DNA from: an uncultured Aquimarina sp.
GTDB lineage: Bacteria > Bacteroidota > Bacteroidia > Flavobacteriales > Flavobacteriaceae
Assembly (NCBI GenBank): GCA_947500505.1
Contig: CANMSL010000007.1
Span: 124,001 to 188,000 of the forward strand
Reading direction: 5' to 3'
DNA: 64,000 nt
Shown here piece after piece: positions 34,485 to 45,014 of this stretch (positions within the stretch are counted from its first letter, which is position 1; each line of letters begins with the position of its first letter). The translations under genes and the position numbers were made by a program. The notes beneath the pieces are model-generated. The model was not told the origin of the DNA, ran no database searches, and worked only from the letters and a program-made list of their open reading frames with translations.

Positions 34485-35750
34485 CTAAACTTTAAATAAT
34501 GGAATATTCTTTGCATCGTAATTAGGGAAAATTGAAGTATCGCTCATATTTAAATGATTATTTAGTACGGTCTGCGCTACATCCCTAAAATCCGTTGTAA
34601 CAGGTAATTCTCTGCTGCAAGTTTCTCTATTAATCTGTTTTAGATTATTTAGTATTTTCCCTCCTTTAATATTGTTCCCAATAATGAACTGGCAAGAACC
34701 ACTTCCATGATCTGTACCTAACGAACCATTTTGCTTAGTGGTCCGACCAAATTCAGTCATCGTCATTATTACCACATCGTCCTGATATTGTTTAATATCC
34801 TTCCAAAATGCAGCGATACAATTAGAGAGATCGGTAGCGTTACGAGCAAAAGCACCGTTTTTGGTAGGTTGTCTACTGTGAGTGTCCCATCCTATACTTT
34901 CAGCAAAAGCAATTTCCAATCCTACACCCGCTTTAATTAGCTGAGCAATTTGTCGAAGGCTATGACCCAAATTGCTATGAGGGTAATTTATTGTGTCCTT
35001 CATCTCAAGATCAATAGATTTCATTAGTTTAATCGCTTCCAAACCGTTTTGACCAGCATTGCTTAAGCGTAGATTTCGTTCGTACTGATATGCCTTTCCG
35101 ATGCCATTTAAAGATTCTTCGCTGATGATGCTTTCGCGAAAATTAAGATCTTCCAATCGTTCAACTGCAATAGAACTTTCGTTACCATATAGAATACGTG
35201 GTCTTGTAGGTGCAAGTGCCACTGCCCTGAACGGAGAGGTGTTTTTTTTCTTCTCTGAGGAGACCATAGCCCTGTTTAGCCATCCGGTTTTAGTGCTTTT
35301 TTTTCCGGGTGTACCGCTCTCTGTATAGTCCTGCATATCAAAATGAGATCTGTTCTCGATGGGTAGTCCGCTACCGTGAACAATAGCCATCTGACCCGAT
35401 TCGAAAAAATTTATCAGCGGAGACAAGTATGGGCTAAGTCCAAAAGTTCCGTCTAGGTCAAGCAGTTTTTCTTCGCCCTTACCAGCCTTAAGGAATAATT
35501 CGGGCCGTGCATTCTGCAAAAAGGAATTTTCTATGGGTTGAACGGCAGCGAGACCGTCCATGGCACCACGCTGAAAAATAGTTACTAGTGTCTTTTGCTT
35601 TACATAACTATTTTTTTTAAACGTATTAGTAGCTGCCTGCGCCACAAAAGATGGAATACCTCCCAAGGTGAGTCCGAACACCGCCAAGCCACTGCCTTTT
35701 AGAAACCCTCTACGGCTCCATTGTCTATTTTTTACTGTATCGTGGCACAT
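34485..35750 (-). CDS. DUF1501 domain protein
   Basis: 421 residues with a twin-arginine-like signal (SRRGFLKGSGLAVFGLTLGG). It has the sulfatase-like DUF1501 features: VTIFQRGAMDGLAAV near residue 55 and TEFGRTTKQNGSLGTDHGSG near residue 340. Function is not established for the family, which almost always pairs with DUF1800, here just upstream with a 2-nt gap. Confidence 0.9.
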   Translation of the reverse strand: MCHDTVKNRQWSRRGFLKGSGLAVFGLTLGGIPSFVAQAATNTFKKNSYVKQKTLVTIFQRGAMDGLAAVQPIENSFLQNARPELFLKAGKGEEKLLDLDGTFGLSPYLSPLINFFESGQMAIVHGSGLPIENRSHFDMQDYTESGTPGKKSTKTGWLNRAMVSSEKKKNTSPFRAVALAPTRPRILYGNESSIAVERLEDLNFRESIISEESLNGIGKAYQYERNLRLSNAGQNGLEAIKLMKSIDLEMKDTINYPHSNLGHSLRQIAQLIKAGVGLEIAFAESIGWDTHSRQPTKNGAFARNATDLSNCIAAFWKDIKQYQDDVVIMTMTEFGRTTKQNGSLGTDHGSGSCQFIIGNNIKGGKILNNLKQINRETCSRELPVTTDFRDVAQTVLNNHLNMSDTSIFPNYDAKNIPLFKV

Positions 35751-35752
35751 AG

Positions 35753-37420
35753 TTATCTTTTTTGAAAGGTGGGTGAAACGTAGAAATCGGCATTAGCAAA
35801 AGTTTTATTTGATTTTTCTATGTAAAGACCTTTTATTTTATGTTGAGCTAGTAAATAAGAAAACTTAATGCGCTGAGCGATGGCAGCTTCATTGATCCAG
35901 AACTCCTGTTCTGTCGGGTATCCTGTAGGAGGCTGGAAACTATACAGAGGTTGCCCCATTTTACTGATCCATTGTAAAGTTACCGTTGCATCATCCATCG
36001 AAGCACCACTATTTCTAAGCGTGCTTACTACAAATTCAAAAGGAGATTTTACTTTTGCTTTTTTATTTGATTTATCCCAAAATTCTTTTGATTCTACCAT
36101 GGTTTTCAAAACAGTTCTGGTGTCTCCGTTTGATGCTATAAACGCTTGTTCTACAACTTTTATAATAGCTTCACTAGGGGTATCACTTAAGAAGTAGGTA
36201 GTTATTTTTTTTGCAATATTCTTAGCTGTTGCTGGGTGGATGACCAGTTGATCAAATAATTCAAGACCTTCTTCTACACCACGACCGTTAGGGTAGGTTT
36301 TTCCTAAAACTACTTTTTGCCCCGCATCGTGTCTGGAGGCATCGAAATAGAAGCCATCTTTAATAAATGATTTCCCATTACTTGTTGCTTTGTTTAGTAT
36401 GATTTTTTGAAATCGATCAGGCATCGGGTAGAGTAGTGGGCTGGTTTTCCATCCTGTTAAGATTCTTGCCACTTCCTCAATGTCTTTTTGAGTATAACCT
36501 CCATCAACACCAAGGGTATGTAATTCCAGCAGTTCACGGGCATAGTTCTCGTTGATTCCGGGCTGTTGTCTCGACATTCTGCCCATTTCTTCGGTTGTTC
36601 TTTCAACAAGTGTCGTAGCCGTTTCGGAAGCGTTAGAAATAGTGTTGTCTAGATAAGTGAGCATTGCCGGATGCCGGGCGGTAGCCTCGAGCATTGACCT
36701 AAAATCGTTTAAAACATATGGGCGGATGGCATCCTGCTCGTAGGATAATACATTAGTGGCTACATCATTGATACGAGTAATGGACACATTAAAATGATTG
36801 AACCAGAAATCTACCAGTTTTTCTTCGAGTTGATTTTTAGAATATGTTGCTCTATACAGTTTTTGGGCGGCGAGTTGGTACATTAATTCCATAAAGTTGC
36901 CAAACTGCAATTTTTTAATTGGATTTTTTAAAGGTTCTCCGTTTTTCATTTCGTAAAACCAGATTCGATCTATATTCTGAACGTGTCTAAGGGTCGTTCC
37001 GAACATTTCATTAAAATTGATCTGACCATTGAGTCCTTTATAACCTTCCATTCTATTGTTCAGTGCAATGGCTCTAAGCGTTACAATAAGTCCTGGATAA
37101 GTCTCTGCAATTTGTTGCATTGACATTTCGGTTGTGGGATAGTGTTTTCTTAATTTCCTCAGGAATGGCCGATCCTCCTTTGGGTTTAATTGCCTTGTTA
37201 ACCATTGATCAATGCCTTGTTGTAAAATATCTTGTTTAAGGGTTTTAGTAGGACCAAAAGTGAATTTATCGATTAAAAAATCGGCTGCTTCCCCGTCGGT
37301 CCATCCTAGTGATGCATAAGGGCTATTTACCGTAACTGTTGATTGCATATCAGATTGTTTTTGCAGATCAACAGATTGACAAGAGGTAAGAACCCATACA
37401 AGTAAAAAAAACCGTTTCAT
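35753..37420 (-). CDS. DUF1800 domain lipoprotein
   Basis: 555 residues with a short lipoprotein signal (FLLVWVLTSC). DUF1800 hallmarks are DFWFNHFNV, YARELLELHTLGVDGGYTQKDIEEVARILTGWK and GLELFDQLVIHPATAKNIAKKI. The function is unknown; partner of DUF1501 in a conserved pair. The lipid anchor suggests an outer-membrane location. Confidence 0.9.
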   Translation of the reverse strand: MKRFFLLVWVLTSCQSVDLQKQSDMQSTVTVNSPYASLGWTDGEAADFLIDKFTFGPTKTLKQDILQQGIDQWLTRQLNPKEDRPFLRKLRKHYPTTEMSMQQIAETYPGLIVTLRAIALNNRMEGYKGLNGQINFNEMFGTTLRHVQNIDRIWFYEMKNGEPLKNPIKKLQFGNFMELMYQLAAQKLYRATYSKNQLEEKLVDFWFNHFNVSITRINDVATNVLSYEQDAIRPYVLNDFRSMLEATARHPAMLTYLDNTISNASETATTLVERTTEEMGRMSRQQPGINENYARELLELHTLGVDGGYTQKDIEEVARILTGWKTSPLLYPMPDRFQKIILNKATSNGKSFIKDGFYFDASRHDAGQKVVLGKTYPNGRGVEEGLELFDQLVIHPATAKNIAKKITTYFLSDTPSEAIIKVVEQAFIASNGDTRTVLKTMVESKEFWDKSNKKAKVKSPFEFVVSTLRNSGASMDDATVTLQWISKMGQPLYSFQPPTGYPTEQEFWINEAAIAQRIKFSYLLAQHKIKGLYIEKSNKTFANADFYVSPTFQKR

Positions 37421-37430
37421 ATCTCAAATT

Positions 37431-37877
37431 TTAAAATCCTCTTCTCCCACCTCTTCCACTACGGTTTTGCATTTGATCTCGCATTTGTTTACGTTGTTTC
37501 TCCTTAAAGGATTCATATACCTGATATTGTTCTTCATCAAGGATGATCCTAAGTTCTGAATCTGTTTCATTAGAAATAGTCCTCATTTCCTGTATCTTAG
37601 TACGTCTGTCACCAGAGCCGTTTCTAACGGATTGAAGTCTTTCCTGACTGTCTTGCATAATTTTTTGCACTTCTTCTATCTGATCATCACGTAAATTTAG
37701 ATCTACCAATAACTGTTGTCTTGCCTCTTTTCTATCTTCGCGTCGGTTTTTTTGGTCAGATGAATTAGATTGGTTCTGATTGTCACTAACCGGAACAGAT
37801 TGAGAAGATCCACAACTGGAAATTGTTATAATTATCATAAGTATTAAAGCGGATCTTACTAATAGATTCAATTTCAT
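37431..37877 (-). CDS. Spy/LTXXQ-like lipoprotein
   Basis: 148 residues with a lipoprotein signal (ILMIIITISSC). The mature part is highly charged and helical (DLNLRDDQIEEVQKIMQDSQ, LDEEQYQVYESFKEKQRKQMR) and ends in a Gly-Arg-rich tail. Similar in type to the last gene of the operon. Its start overlaps the upstream T9SS gene by 4 nt. Confidence 0.78.
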   Translation of the reverse strand: MKLNLLVRSALILMIIITISSCGSSQSVPVSDNQNQSNSSDQKNRREDRKEARQQLLVDLNLRDDQIEEVQKIMQDSQERLQSVRNGSGDRRTKIQEMRTISNETDSELRIILDEEQYQVYESFKEKQRKQMRDQMQNRSGRGGRRGF

Positions 37878-40114
37878 AGTTTCATAAATTTTAGAGTATT
37901 TATAGTATTGATGTTACCTATATTCATTACGTATATTCCCGACTGTAAATCGGAAATTTTAATTTGTTGTTGATTATCGGTAATAGTTCCACTTCTAATT
38001 TTCCTGCCCTGTATATCGTAAATTTCAAAATTGTTCACACCACTTAATACCTCTGATTTTAGGTTGATATAGTTATTTGCAGGATTTGGATACAGTAAGG
38101 TTTGTTCCAAAAGTGATATATCGGTCACAGATAGAGTTGTATCTATTATTGATAGATCGTTACTATCTAATGCAACAGCATAGCCATCCCAACTGCCTTT
38201 AGAAGTTTCTTTGATCACACCTTCTGTCATACCTCCAATATAGAGACGATTATCGGCTAAGGCAGCATAAGCTCTTTCTTCATGAGGTGTTCCAAACTGT
38301 GCAGTTGCCAAAGTATTAAGATTGGTATCCATTTTATGTACAAAGATATCAGCCGTGGTAAGTGACGGATCGTTATTAGTCCCGAATAAATTTCCGTAAG
38401 TATATCCTGTGAGATAAATATGATCCTGATCGTCTATATTCATCTTTCGAACCATATCCGACTGTGGTGTACCAAACTGAACTGTTTGTGGATTGGATAA
38501 TGTGCTATCATATTTTGTGATAAATGCGTCGCCATCTCCCTGATGTGTGCCCTCAAGATTGCCCGAGGTATATCCTGCAACATATATATTTCCCTGGCTA
38601 TCAATTACATTATCTAGAACCCAATCAGCTTGCGGTCCTGGTGCAGCAAAAACAATAGAATGTGGTCTGTTTGGTATAACATTATAAAGATTATCAAAGA
38701 CCGAAACAAATGCATTGGCACCACCGGCAGCAATGTACCACCCCGCAGCTACCAATCTGTCTGATGCGTCAGTAGCACCCTCTTTCCAGTAGAGTCCTCC
38801 CCATGCTTCAGCACTTGCAGAGAATCCTGTAGCCGTAGTGGGTTCTATAACTCGCCAATCATTACTTAAATCTGAGGTATGGTGTCTAGCAACAAGGTAT
38901 GCATCGTCTGTTCCCGTAGTGCCTTCCGGAGAACCTTGCCCCGAAACATAAAGTCCGCCTTGATTATCCAGAACAATATTACCATATCCGTCGATTCCAC
39001 TATTTCCCCACTGATCCGATGCTACTAATGTGCCTGTTTCCTTATTAATTTTGAGTAAAAAGCCATCCCATCGGCCAGTATTTGTAAATCCGGGCAAAGC
39101 ATCCAAAGTTCTGCCGCAAGCGTAGACAAAATTTTCGTCTGTTACAGCATCAAAAATTAAAGAACCGTTTCTCAAAGGTATGTCCAGTACCCAGATTTCG
39201 TTACCAGAATTATCAATCTTAGTGATAAAGATTTTATTATTAGCATTTCCATTTCCTGAAAGATCACTATCTGTTGCACCCATCAAATAAAGATTACCAT
39301 CAGTATCCTGAGTCAATCCTCCGATTACATCTTTTCCTTTTCCTCCATACTGCACCAAAGCATTTGTAATACTTTCATCGGTTTCGATAGGGGTTGCAAA
39401 GATAAATTGATTAGCATCGGAAAGACTTAATGTTTTTGAGTCATTACATAAAGTCAAAAAATCCTGAGGTGGTGTTCCGCTTACGTTGTTTTGAAGATCG
39501 TCACAAGGGAAAATAAAGGCTATCAGATCAATCTTGCCAGTTGCATTGAAATCTTTGGTGTAAAAGAGATAGTTTCCGGCAGTATTGACACCATCAGATA
39601 ATTCAGCTGTTAACAAACGATAATCTGATGCTTCCCCTCTTAATTGAATGCTTCCAAAATCATAATCAAAATGCTGGATAACTGCATAATCGTTATCAAT
39701 ACCATCCAGACCCATAGAAAAGAATGGTACATCAATTTCAGCAGTTCCTAATATAAACCGATCGCGATCTGCGGTATCATAGGATTCGTTCAGGTCTGTA
39801 TTTAGTACACCTCTCATATATTTTACAGTATTGGATCCGGGAAAATCTTCTGAAGTACGAACCGGCATAAAAATGTCGCTACCTCCATTTTCACCATCTA
39901 TATAATCAAAGTTCATTATAGTGTACTCTATGTCATTAAATGGTGTTCCTGAACCAAAGGCTAAATTGCCGCCTGCAAATGGAATCATGTCTATAGTTTC
40001 TCTGGGCATTTCAGGGAACTGTTGTGCTGCACTGAACAATTCTTGTTGAGTTTGGGCAGCACCATTGCAGGTTAGGAGTATTAATGAGATTCTGGTTAGT
40101 GTCTTTTTTATCAT
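37874..40114 (-). CDS. Secreted beta-propeller-like protein with T9SS sorting domain
   Basis: 746 residues with a signal peptide, a long SBBP-like repeat region (about 240-650, recurring GNLYLMGATDSDL, GNIYVAGYTSGNL, DHIYLTGYTYGNL) and a C-terminal type IX secretion sorting domain of type A (LLYPNPANNYINLKS to NTLKFMKL). It should be exported to the cell surface. It begins the operon that also encodes the DUF1800/DUF1501 pair and the ECF sigma factor. Confidence 0.88.
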   Translation of the reverse strand: MIKKTLTRISLILLTCNGAAQTQQELFSAAQQFPEMPRETIDMIPFAGGNLAFGSGTPFNDIEYTIMNFDYIDGENGGSDIFMPVRTSEDFPGSNTVKYMRGVLNTDLNESYDTADRDRFILGTAEIDVPFFSMGLDGIDNDYAVIQHFDYDFGSIQLRGEASDYRLLTAELSDGVNTAGNYLFYTKDFNATGKIDLIAFIFPCDDLQNNVSGTPPQDFLTLCNDSKTLSLSDANQFIFATPIETDESITNALVQYGGKGKDVIGGLTQDTDGNLYLMGATDSDLSGNGNANNKIFITKIDNSGNEIWVLDIPLRNGSLIFDAVTDENFVYACGRTLDALPGFTNTGRWDGFLLKINKETGTLVASDQWGNSGIDGYGNIVLDNQGGLYVSGQGSPEGTTGTDDAYLVARHHTSDLSNDWRVIEPTTATGFSASAEAWGGLYWKEGATDASDRLVAAGWYIAAGGANAFVSVFDNLYNVIPNRPHSIVFAAPGPQADWVLDNVIDSQGNIYVAGYTSGNLEGTHQGDGDAFITKYDSTLSNPQTVQFGTPQSDMVRKMNIDDQDHIYLTGYTYGNLFGTNNDPSLTTADIFVHKMDTNLNTLATAQFGTPHEERAYAALADNRLYIGGMTEGVIKETSKGSWDGYAVALDSNDLSIIDTTLSVTDISLLEQTLLYPNPANNYINLKSEVLSGVNNFEIYDIQGRKIRSGTITDNQQQIKISDLQSGIYVMNIGNINTINTLKFMKL

Positions 40115-40856
40115 GGTTTGTGTTTTAATTCATTTTTAGTAGTTATACCCTAATACTTTTAGTATTTCTTTTATAGTTCATTCTTAATTCACAAGGGGTT
40201 AATAGTATAAGATTGGAAGTACTATTGTCATTATTATATATTCTTACTGTTATGATTTGAAGAAAAATTTTATAATTCACGGTGTTCATTTATGTATTAG
40301 AACACTGAGAATCGTAAAAGGTTTAGTTTGATTTTGAAAATATATAATTAATTGTAGAAGAGAGTTCGTTTATACTGCTTATAAGTAACTGTATTTCAAA
40401 TTTTTAATATAGATATTTGAATATTTTAAAAAGATTAAATTTTGTCTCTCATCATAACTGTTGTATGGAGTAAATGTAAAGTTTATTACTTCTGTACTTT
40501 TTTATAAGAGCTTTTTAAAGGAATCGATGATTCATTAGATTTTCAAAATTATAAAACATCGTTTTACTAAAAGTTAAAGAAATACTGATAGGTCTGTGGA
40601 AAATTTTGAAATAAGGCTTTTATTAAAAATTAACGTGTCTGACTGTTATACAAGTGGCAGGGAAATCTTCAAAACAATTCGTCTAAAGCAGATCTAACTG
40701 ACGTAAATTTTCTTGTATGGATAAATAGGTTCATTAACTCGTATTTAGTTCTTGTAATCAGGTCGCGCGTTTTATTCTAGATTGGGGAATCCACTTATAC
40801 TCCCGGAGCTTCACTAAAATTTGTTACTGCAGTAATCTTCACTAAGAGAAGTTTAT
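40115..40856. other. Long intergenic region, no gene seen
   Basis: 742 AT-rich bases between the promoter of the T9SS operon and the 3' end of the esterase gene. No open frame with a plausible start and no clear hairpin terminator or RNA gene could be supported. It may carry the operon's promoter and leader near 40115-40250. Confidence 0.5.
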
Positions 40857-41612
40857 CTAAGGCTTTTGTTTTAAGACTTTTTCTAAAACTTCCCATACAT
40901 TATTTGCTAGAATTTTGTGTCCTTCTTCGGTTGGATGAATACCATCTGCCTGGTTTAATTCTGTAACACCACCTACATCTTTTAGAAGAAAAGGAATGAG
41001 CTCTAATTGGTTCTTCTTTGCCATTTCCGGAAAGATTGTTCTGAATTCTGTAGTGTATTCCGGACCCATATTGGGTGGTAATTGCATACCCGCCAGTAGG
41101 ATTTTGGTGCTAGGATTTTTCTTTCGTACCACATCAATAATTTCCTGAAGATTGGATCTGGTTTCTGTTAAAGGAACCCCGCGTAATCCATCATTAGCAC
41201 CTAATTCCAAAATAAATACATCTACATCCTGATTAAGTACCCATTCGATACGGCTTCTGCCTCCTGCAGTAGTTTCTCCGCTAACTCCCGAATTCACGAC
41301 TGTGTATCCCATATTTAAGGAATCAATTTTAGCTTGTATAATTGCCGGATATGCTTCATTCATATCATCAAGACCGTATCCTGCTGTTAGACTATCCCCA
41401 AAAATCAGAATCGTTTTGGTAGTATCAGTAGCAGGTGTTTCGGCGACCTCTTTTTTAGTACTTTCAGAAGCTTTTACCGGTTCTTTTTTTGAAGTTTCGC
41501 TTCCGCAGGAAAGCAATAAACTAAGGAATAAAAAATAACAAAACTTTAAGGAAATCGCTCTGCATATGGTGAATAATTCTAAAATCATTTGCTTATTTTT
41601 CATTTTTATCAT
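40857..41612 (-). CDS. tesA: SGNH arylesterase / acyl-CoA thioesterase I-like lipoprotein
   Basis: 251 residues from the first ATG, though an internal ATG nine codons in may be the true start. A lipoprotein signal (LFLSLLLSC) precedes an SGNH hydrolase: block I ILIFGDSLTAGYG with the catalytic Ser, block III LELGANDGLRG, and block V DGIHPTEEGH with Asp and His. It matches the TesA/arylesterase family. It is divergent from ybbA-like and ybbP-like ABC genes, the conserved tesA-ybbAP neighbourhood known from proteobacteria. Closest function: periplasmic esterase or lysophospholipase. Confidence 0.88.
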   Translation of the reverse strand: MIKMKNKQMILELFTICRAISLKFCYFLFLSLLLSCGSETSKKEPVKASESTKKEVAETPATDTTKTILIFGDSLTAGYGLDDMNEAYPAIIQAKIDSLNMGYTVVNSGVSGETTAGGRSRIEWVLNQDVDVFILELGANDGLRGVPLTETRSNLQEIIDVVRKKNPSTKILLAGMQLPPNMGPEYTTEFRTIFPEMAKKNQLELIPFLLKDVGGVTELNQADGIHPTEEGHKILANNVWEVLEKVLKQKP

Positions 41613-41638
41613 TTCCTACAGAATTAATTAAGGTCTAT

Positions 41639-42328
41639 ATGTCAAATATATTAAAGATCCACGAGCTAGAGAAGACTTATAGCAGTGGTTCGAAAAAACT
41701 AACAGTCTTACATCGCATATCGTTTGAAGTTGAAAAAGGGGCAACCTTTTCTATTGTAGGTCCTTCCGGAAGTGGTAAAACTACCTTGTTAGGGCTTTGT
41801 GCAGGATTAGATCAACCCGATTCTGGCACTGTAGAGCTGTGCGGACAACGTTTACATGAACTTGATGAAGATGAACGTGCGCAACTACGAAACAAAGAAG
41901 TAGGCTTCATCTTTCAGAATTTCCAGTTGTTGCCGACCTTAACTGCTTTGGAGAATGTGATGGTACCTTTAGAATTACAAGGCGCTAAAGACGCTACTAA
42001 AAAAGGTATGGAGTTACTGGAAAAAGTAGGGCTAAAAGACCGGTTTCATCACTATCCATCACAATTATCGGGTGGGGAACAACAACGAGTAGCGTTGGCA
42101 AGAGCATTTTCAAATTCGCCATCTATTTTATTTGCGGATGAACCTACCGGAAATCTTGATGAAGAGACCGGAGAAAAGGTGATACAACTTCTTTTTGAAT
42201 TGAATAAAGAGGCGGGAACCACTTTGGTGATTATCTCTCATGATCTAGATTTGGCAAACAGAACCCAACAGATTCTTCGGTTAAAAGGTGGAAAGATTAT
42301 GAGCAACGAGAAAACTTTGATACAGTGA
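41639..42328 (+). CDS. ybbA: ABC transporter ATP-binding protein, YbbA/LolD type
   Basis: 229 residues. Walker [11 protein letters not shown]-loop near [19 protein letters not shown], signature [15 protein letters not shown], Walker [13 protein letters not shown], and the switch His in IISHD. This is the MacB/LolD/YbbA type that energises MacB-like permeases. Only 26 nt separate it from the divergent esterase gene, and it overlaps the permease gene. Confidence 0.93.
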   Translation: MSNILKIHELEKTYSSGSKKLTVLHRISFEVEKGATFSIVGPSGSGKTTLLGLCAGLDQPDSGTVELCGQRLHELDEDERAQLRNKEVGFIFQNFQLLPTLTALENVMVPLELQGAKDATKKGMELLEKVGLKDRFHHYPSQLSGGEQQRVALARAFSNSPSILFADEPTGNLDEETGEKVIQLLFELNKEAGTTLVIISHDLDLANRTQQILRLKGGKIMSNEKTLIQ

Positions 42329-44868
42329 TAGAAAAAGGTTCTTATTCAAAAGCAGGGTTCTCTTGGTTATTAAAAATGGCCTGGCGTGATGGCAAAACCA
42401 GTATTTCCAGATTATTGCTATTTATGGCCTCGATTATGCTAGGTATTGCTGCGGTAGTTTCGATACAATTGTTTAGCGAAAACCTGAAAGAAAATATTCA
42501 GGCACAGTCCAAATCATTACTGGGAGCTGATTATTTGATAGATAGCAGGCAACTCCCTAATGAAAAGGTACAGGCGATCATTGACTCTCTAGGACCTGAT
42601 GCCAGAGAGGTTAGTTTTCCGTCGATGGCGGCATTTCCTAAAAATGGTGCTGCCAAATTGGTTCAGGTACGCGGTATGGAAGGTGATTTTCCGTTCTACG
42701 GAACCCTAAAAACTGAACCAGAAACCGCAGGGGTGAAATATCAACAAAAAGGTGGAGCTTTGGTAGACACTACGTTGATGCTACAATTCAATATAAAACC
42801 AGGGGATTCAATCAAGTTAGGAGTATTTACGCTTCCCGTTATAGGAGCTATTCATTCGATGCCCGGTCGTTCGGGAATTGCAACCAGCGTAGCACCTACG
42901 GTACTGATTCCTTACCGGTTTGTTGAGAAGACAGAACTGCTACAAGTGGGAAGTAGAAAAGAATATCAATATTTTTTTGTAGATCCGGATATGGATCTCG
43001 ATCAGTTAGAAGAAGCTATAGATCCTATTTTGGATGCCGAAAATGCAGACCTGGATACTCATACCAGTACCAGTAGACAAATAGGGCGTAGTTATGACAA
43101 CTTAGGTAGATTTCTGAATTTGGCAGCATTTATAGCCCTGTTATTGGGGTGTATCGGTATTGCCAGTTCTGTACATATATATATCAAAGAAAAGTTAACC
43201 GATGTAGCTGTGCTCAAATGTTTAGGAGCCAGCAGAAAGCAAACCTTTTTGATCTACCTGATACAAATAGCTATAATGGGACTTGTCGGAGGTATCGTGG
43301 GAACTGTTTTAGGAATTGGCTTGCAGTATGCACTTCCCACACTATTACAGGAATTCTTACCTTTCGATATTCAGATTACTACCGCACCACAGCCGATTAT
43401 TATGGGAGTGTTGCTTGGCGTCTTTATGTCGGTGTTATTTGCACTGTTACCACTTTTCGGTACGTGGTATGTTTCGCCATTAGAAGTATTAAGAGTATCA
43501 GAAAAACAAGCTAAAGGATCCAGAAAGACGCGTCTATTTACCTTTGGAGCCATCATTCTGTTTGTCTTTTTATTTGCTATTTGGATTTTTAACGACCTGT
43601 TATTTGCCTTGGCCTTTGTGGTAGGGATTTTTGTCACTTTTGCTATTCTGGCAGGTATTTCTGCCTTATTTATTAAAGCCATTAAACGTTATTTTCCCAC
43701 TTCCTGGGGGTTTACCGCCAGAACGAGTTTATTAAATCTATTTAGACCTAACAATCAAACGATGGTGCTCATTCTTTCTATAGGTTTAGGAACTTTTCTG
43801 ATCAGTACCTTATATTTTACAAAAGACATATTGCTAGCAAAAACCGCGCTAGACACGAGTTCTAATCAAGCAAATCTTATCTTAGTGGATGTGCAGCCTG
43901 ACCAAAAAGATGCGGTAATAGCTAGTTTAGCATCTAATAACTCTGAAGTCATTAATAACCTGTCGATCGTTACCATGCGAATGCATAGCATCAAAGGGAA
44001 ATTGACCAATGAAATCAGAAAAGATACCAGCGCAACCACAAGAGATTGGGTATTAAATCACGAATTCAGAACTACCTTTCGGGATTCTTTGATTGCTTCG
44101 GAAACCGTGATGGAAGGCAATTGGGTAAACGAGGTGTATCCTGATGTAGATATTACCATATCTATTTCTGAAGGTCTTGCAAAAGATGCCGATATTGGAG
44201 TAGGGGATTCTATTGTTTTTAATGTACAGGGAGTATTTATAGAAACTACCGTAGGAAGCATCAGAAAGGTGGACTGGACACGATTACAGCTCAATTTTAT
44301 GGTGGTTTTTCCGAAAGGGGTATTAGAAAAAGCACCACAATTTAATGTACTGACGACCTATGTATCTGATAATGTCAGATCCGCATCCTTACAGCAGGAA
44401 TTGGTGCGTAAGTTCCCAAATGTAACGGTTTTTGATTTAAGACAGATTTATACAGTGATCGAAGACGTTTTACAAAAGATCTCCTGGGTGATTAATTTTA
44501 TGGCATTCTTTAGTATCCTTACTGGATTGATTGTCTTGATCGGCTCTGTTCGTACCAGTAAATACCAGCGTATTAAAGAGAGTGTGTTATTACGAACACT
44601 AGGTGCCAAAAGCAAACAGATTTTGCGCATCACAGCACTTGAGTACTTATTTTTAGGCATCTTAGGTAGCCTGGCAGGAATTTTATTATCCTTAATTAGT
44701 AGTCAATTATTAGCTACGATTTTATTTGAAGAACCTTTTGTACCATCCGGAGTACCGTTTCTAATATTTTTACCTGCCATTGTATTGGTTGTTTTGGTGA
44801 TTGGATTGAGTAATATCAAAAGCGTGTTGAAAAGTCCGCCGTTGGTAGTTTTGAGAAAAGTGGGGTAG
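42325..44868 (+). CDS. ybbP: ABC transporter permease, YbbP type
   Basis: 847 residues with two FtsX-like membrane halves: TM clusters at about 255-375 and 720-840, extra helices in the middle near 400-460, and large periplasmic domains. KLTDVAVLKCLGASRKQTF and RIKESVLLRTLGAKSKQIL are the cytoplasmic coupling loops of the two halves. The start is GTG, overlapping the YbbA stop as GTGA. With YbbA and TesA it probably works in release or turnover of envelope lipids or lipophilic compounds. Confidence 0.92.
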   Translation: MIEKGSYSKAGFSWLLKMAWRDGKTSISRLLLFMASIMLGIAAVVSIQLFSENLKENIQAQSKSLLGADYLIDSRQLPNEKVQAIIDSLGPDAREVSFPSMAAFPKNGAAKLVQVRGMEGDFPFYGTLKTEPETAGVKYQQKGGALVDTTLMLQFNIKPGDSIKLGVFTLPVIGAIHSMPGRSGIATSVAPTVLIPYRFVEKTELLQVGSRKEYQYFFVDPDMDLDQLEEAIDPILDAENADLDTHTSTSRQIGRSYDNLGRFLNLAAFIALLLGCIGIASSVHIYIKEKLTDVAVLKCLGASRKQTFLIYLIQIAIMGLVGGIVGTVLGIGLQYALPTLLQEFLPFDIQITTAPQPIIMGVLLGVFMSVLFALLPLFGTWYVSPLEVLRVSEKQAKGSRKTRLFTFGAIILFVFLFAIWIFNDLLFALAFVVGIFVTFAILAGISALFIKAIKRYFPTSWGFTARTSLLNLFRPNNQTMVLILSIGLGTFLISTLYFTKDILLAKTALDTSSNQANLILVDVQPDQKDAVIASLASNNSEVINNLSIVTMRMHSIKGKLTNEIRKDTSATTRDWVLNHEFRTTFRDSLIASETVMEGNWVNEVYPDVDITISISEGLAKDADIGVGDSIVFNVQGVFIETTVGSIRKVDWTRLQLNFMVVFPKGVLEKAPQFNVLTTYVSDNVRSASLQQELVRKFPNVTVFDLRQIYTVIEDVLQKISWVINFMAFFSILTGLIVLIGSVRTSKYQRIKESVLLRTLGAKSKQILRITALEYLFLGILGSLAGILLSLISSQLLATILFEEPFVPSGVPFLIFLPAIVLVVLVIGLSNIKSVLKSPPLVVLRKVG

Positions 44869-45014
44869 TTATTAGATGGGAAGTAGTAGCGTTTTTTTGC
44901 ACATTTGTGTATTAACTAAATCTTTTACTATCGATTTAAAAAAAATCCTTCTAACTCCTTATAGATCAAGGTATTCCTTATATTATTGAAGGGAGTTTAA
45001 AATCTAAATTACCA

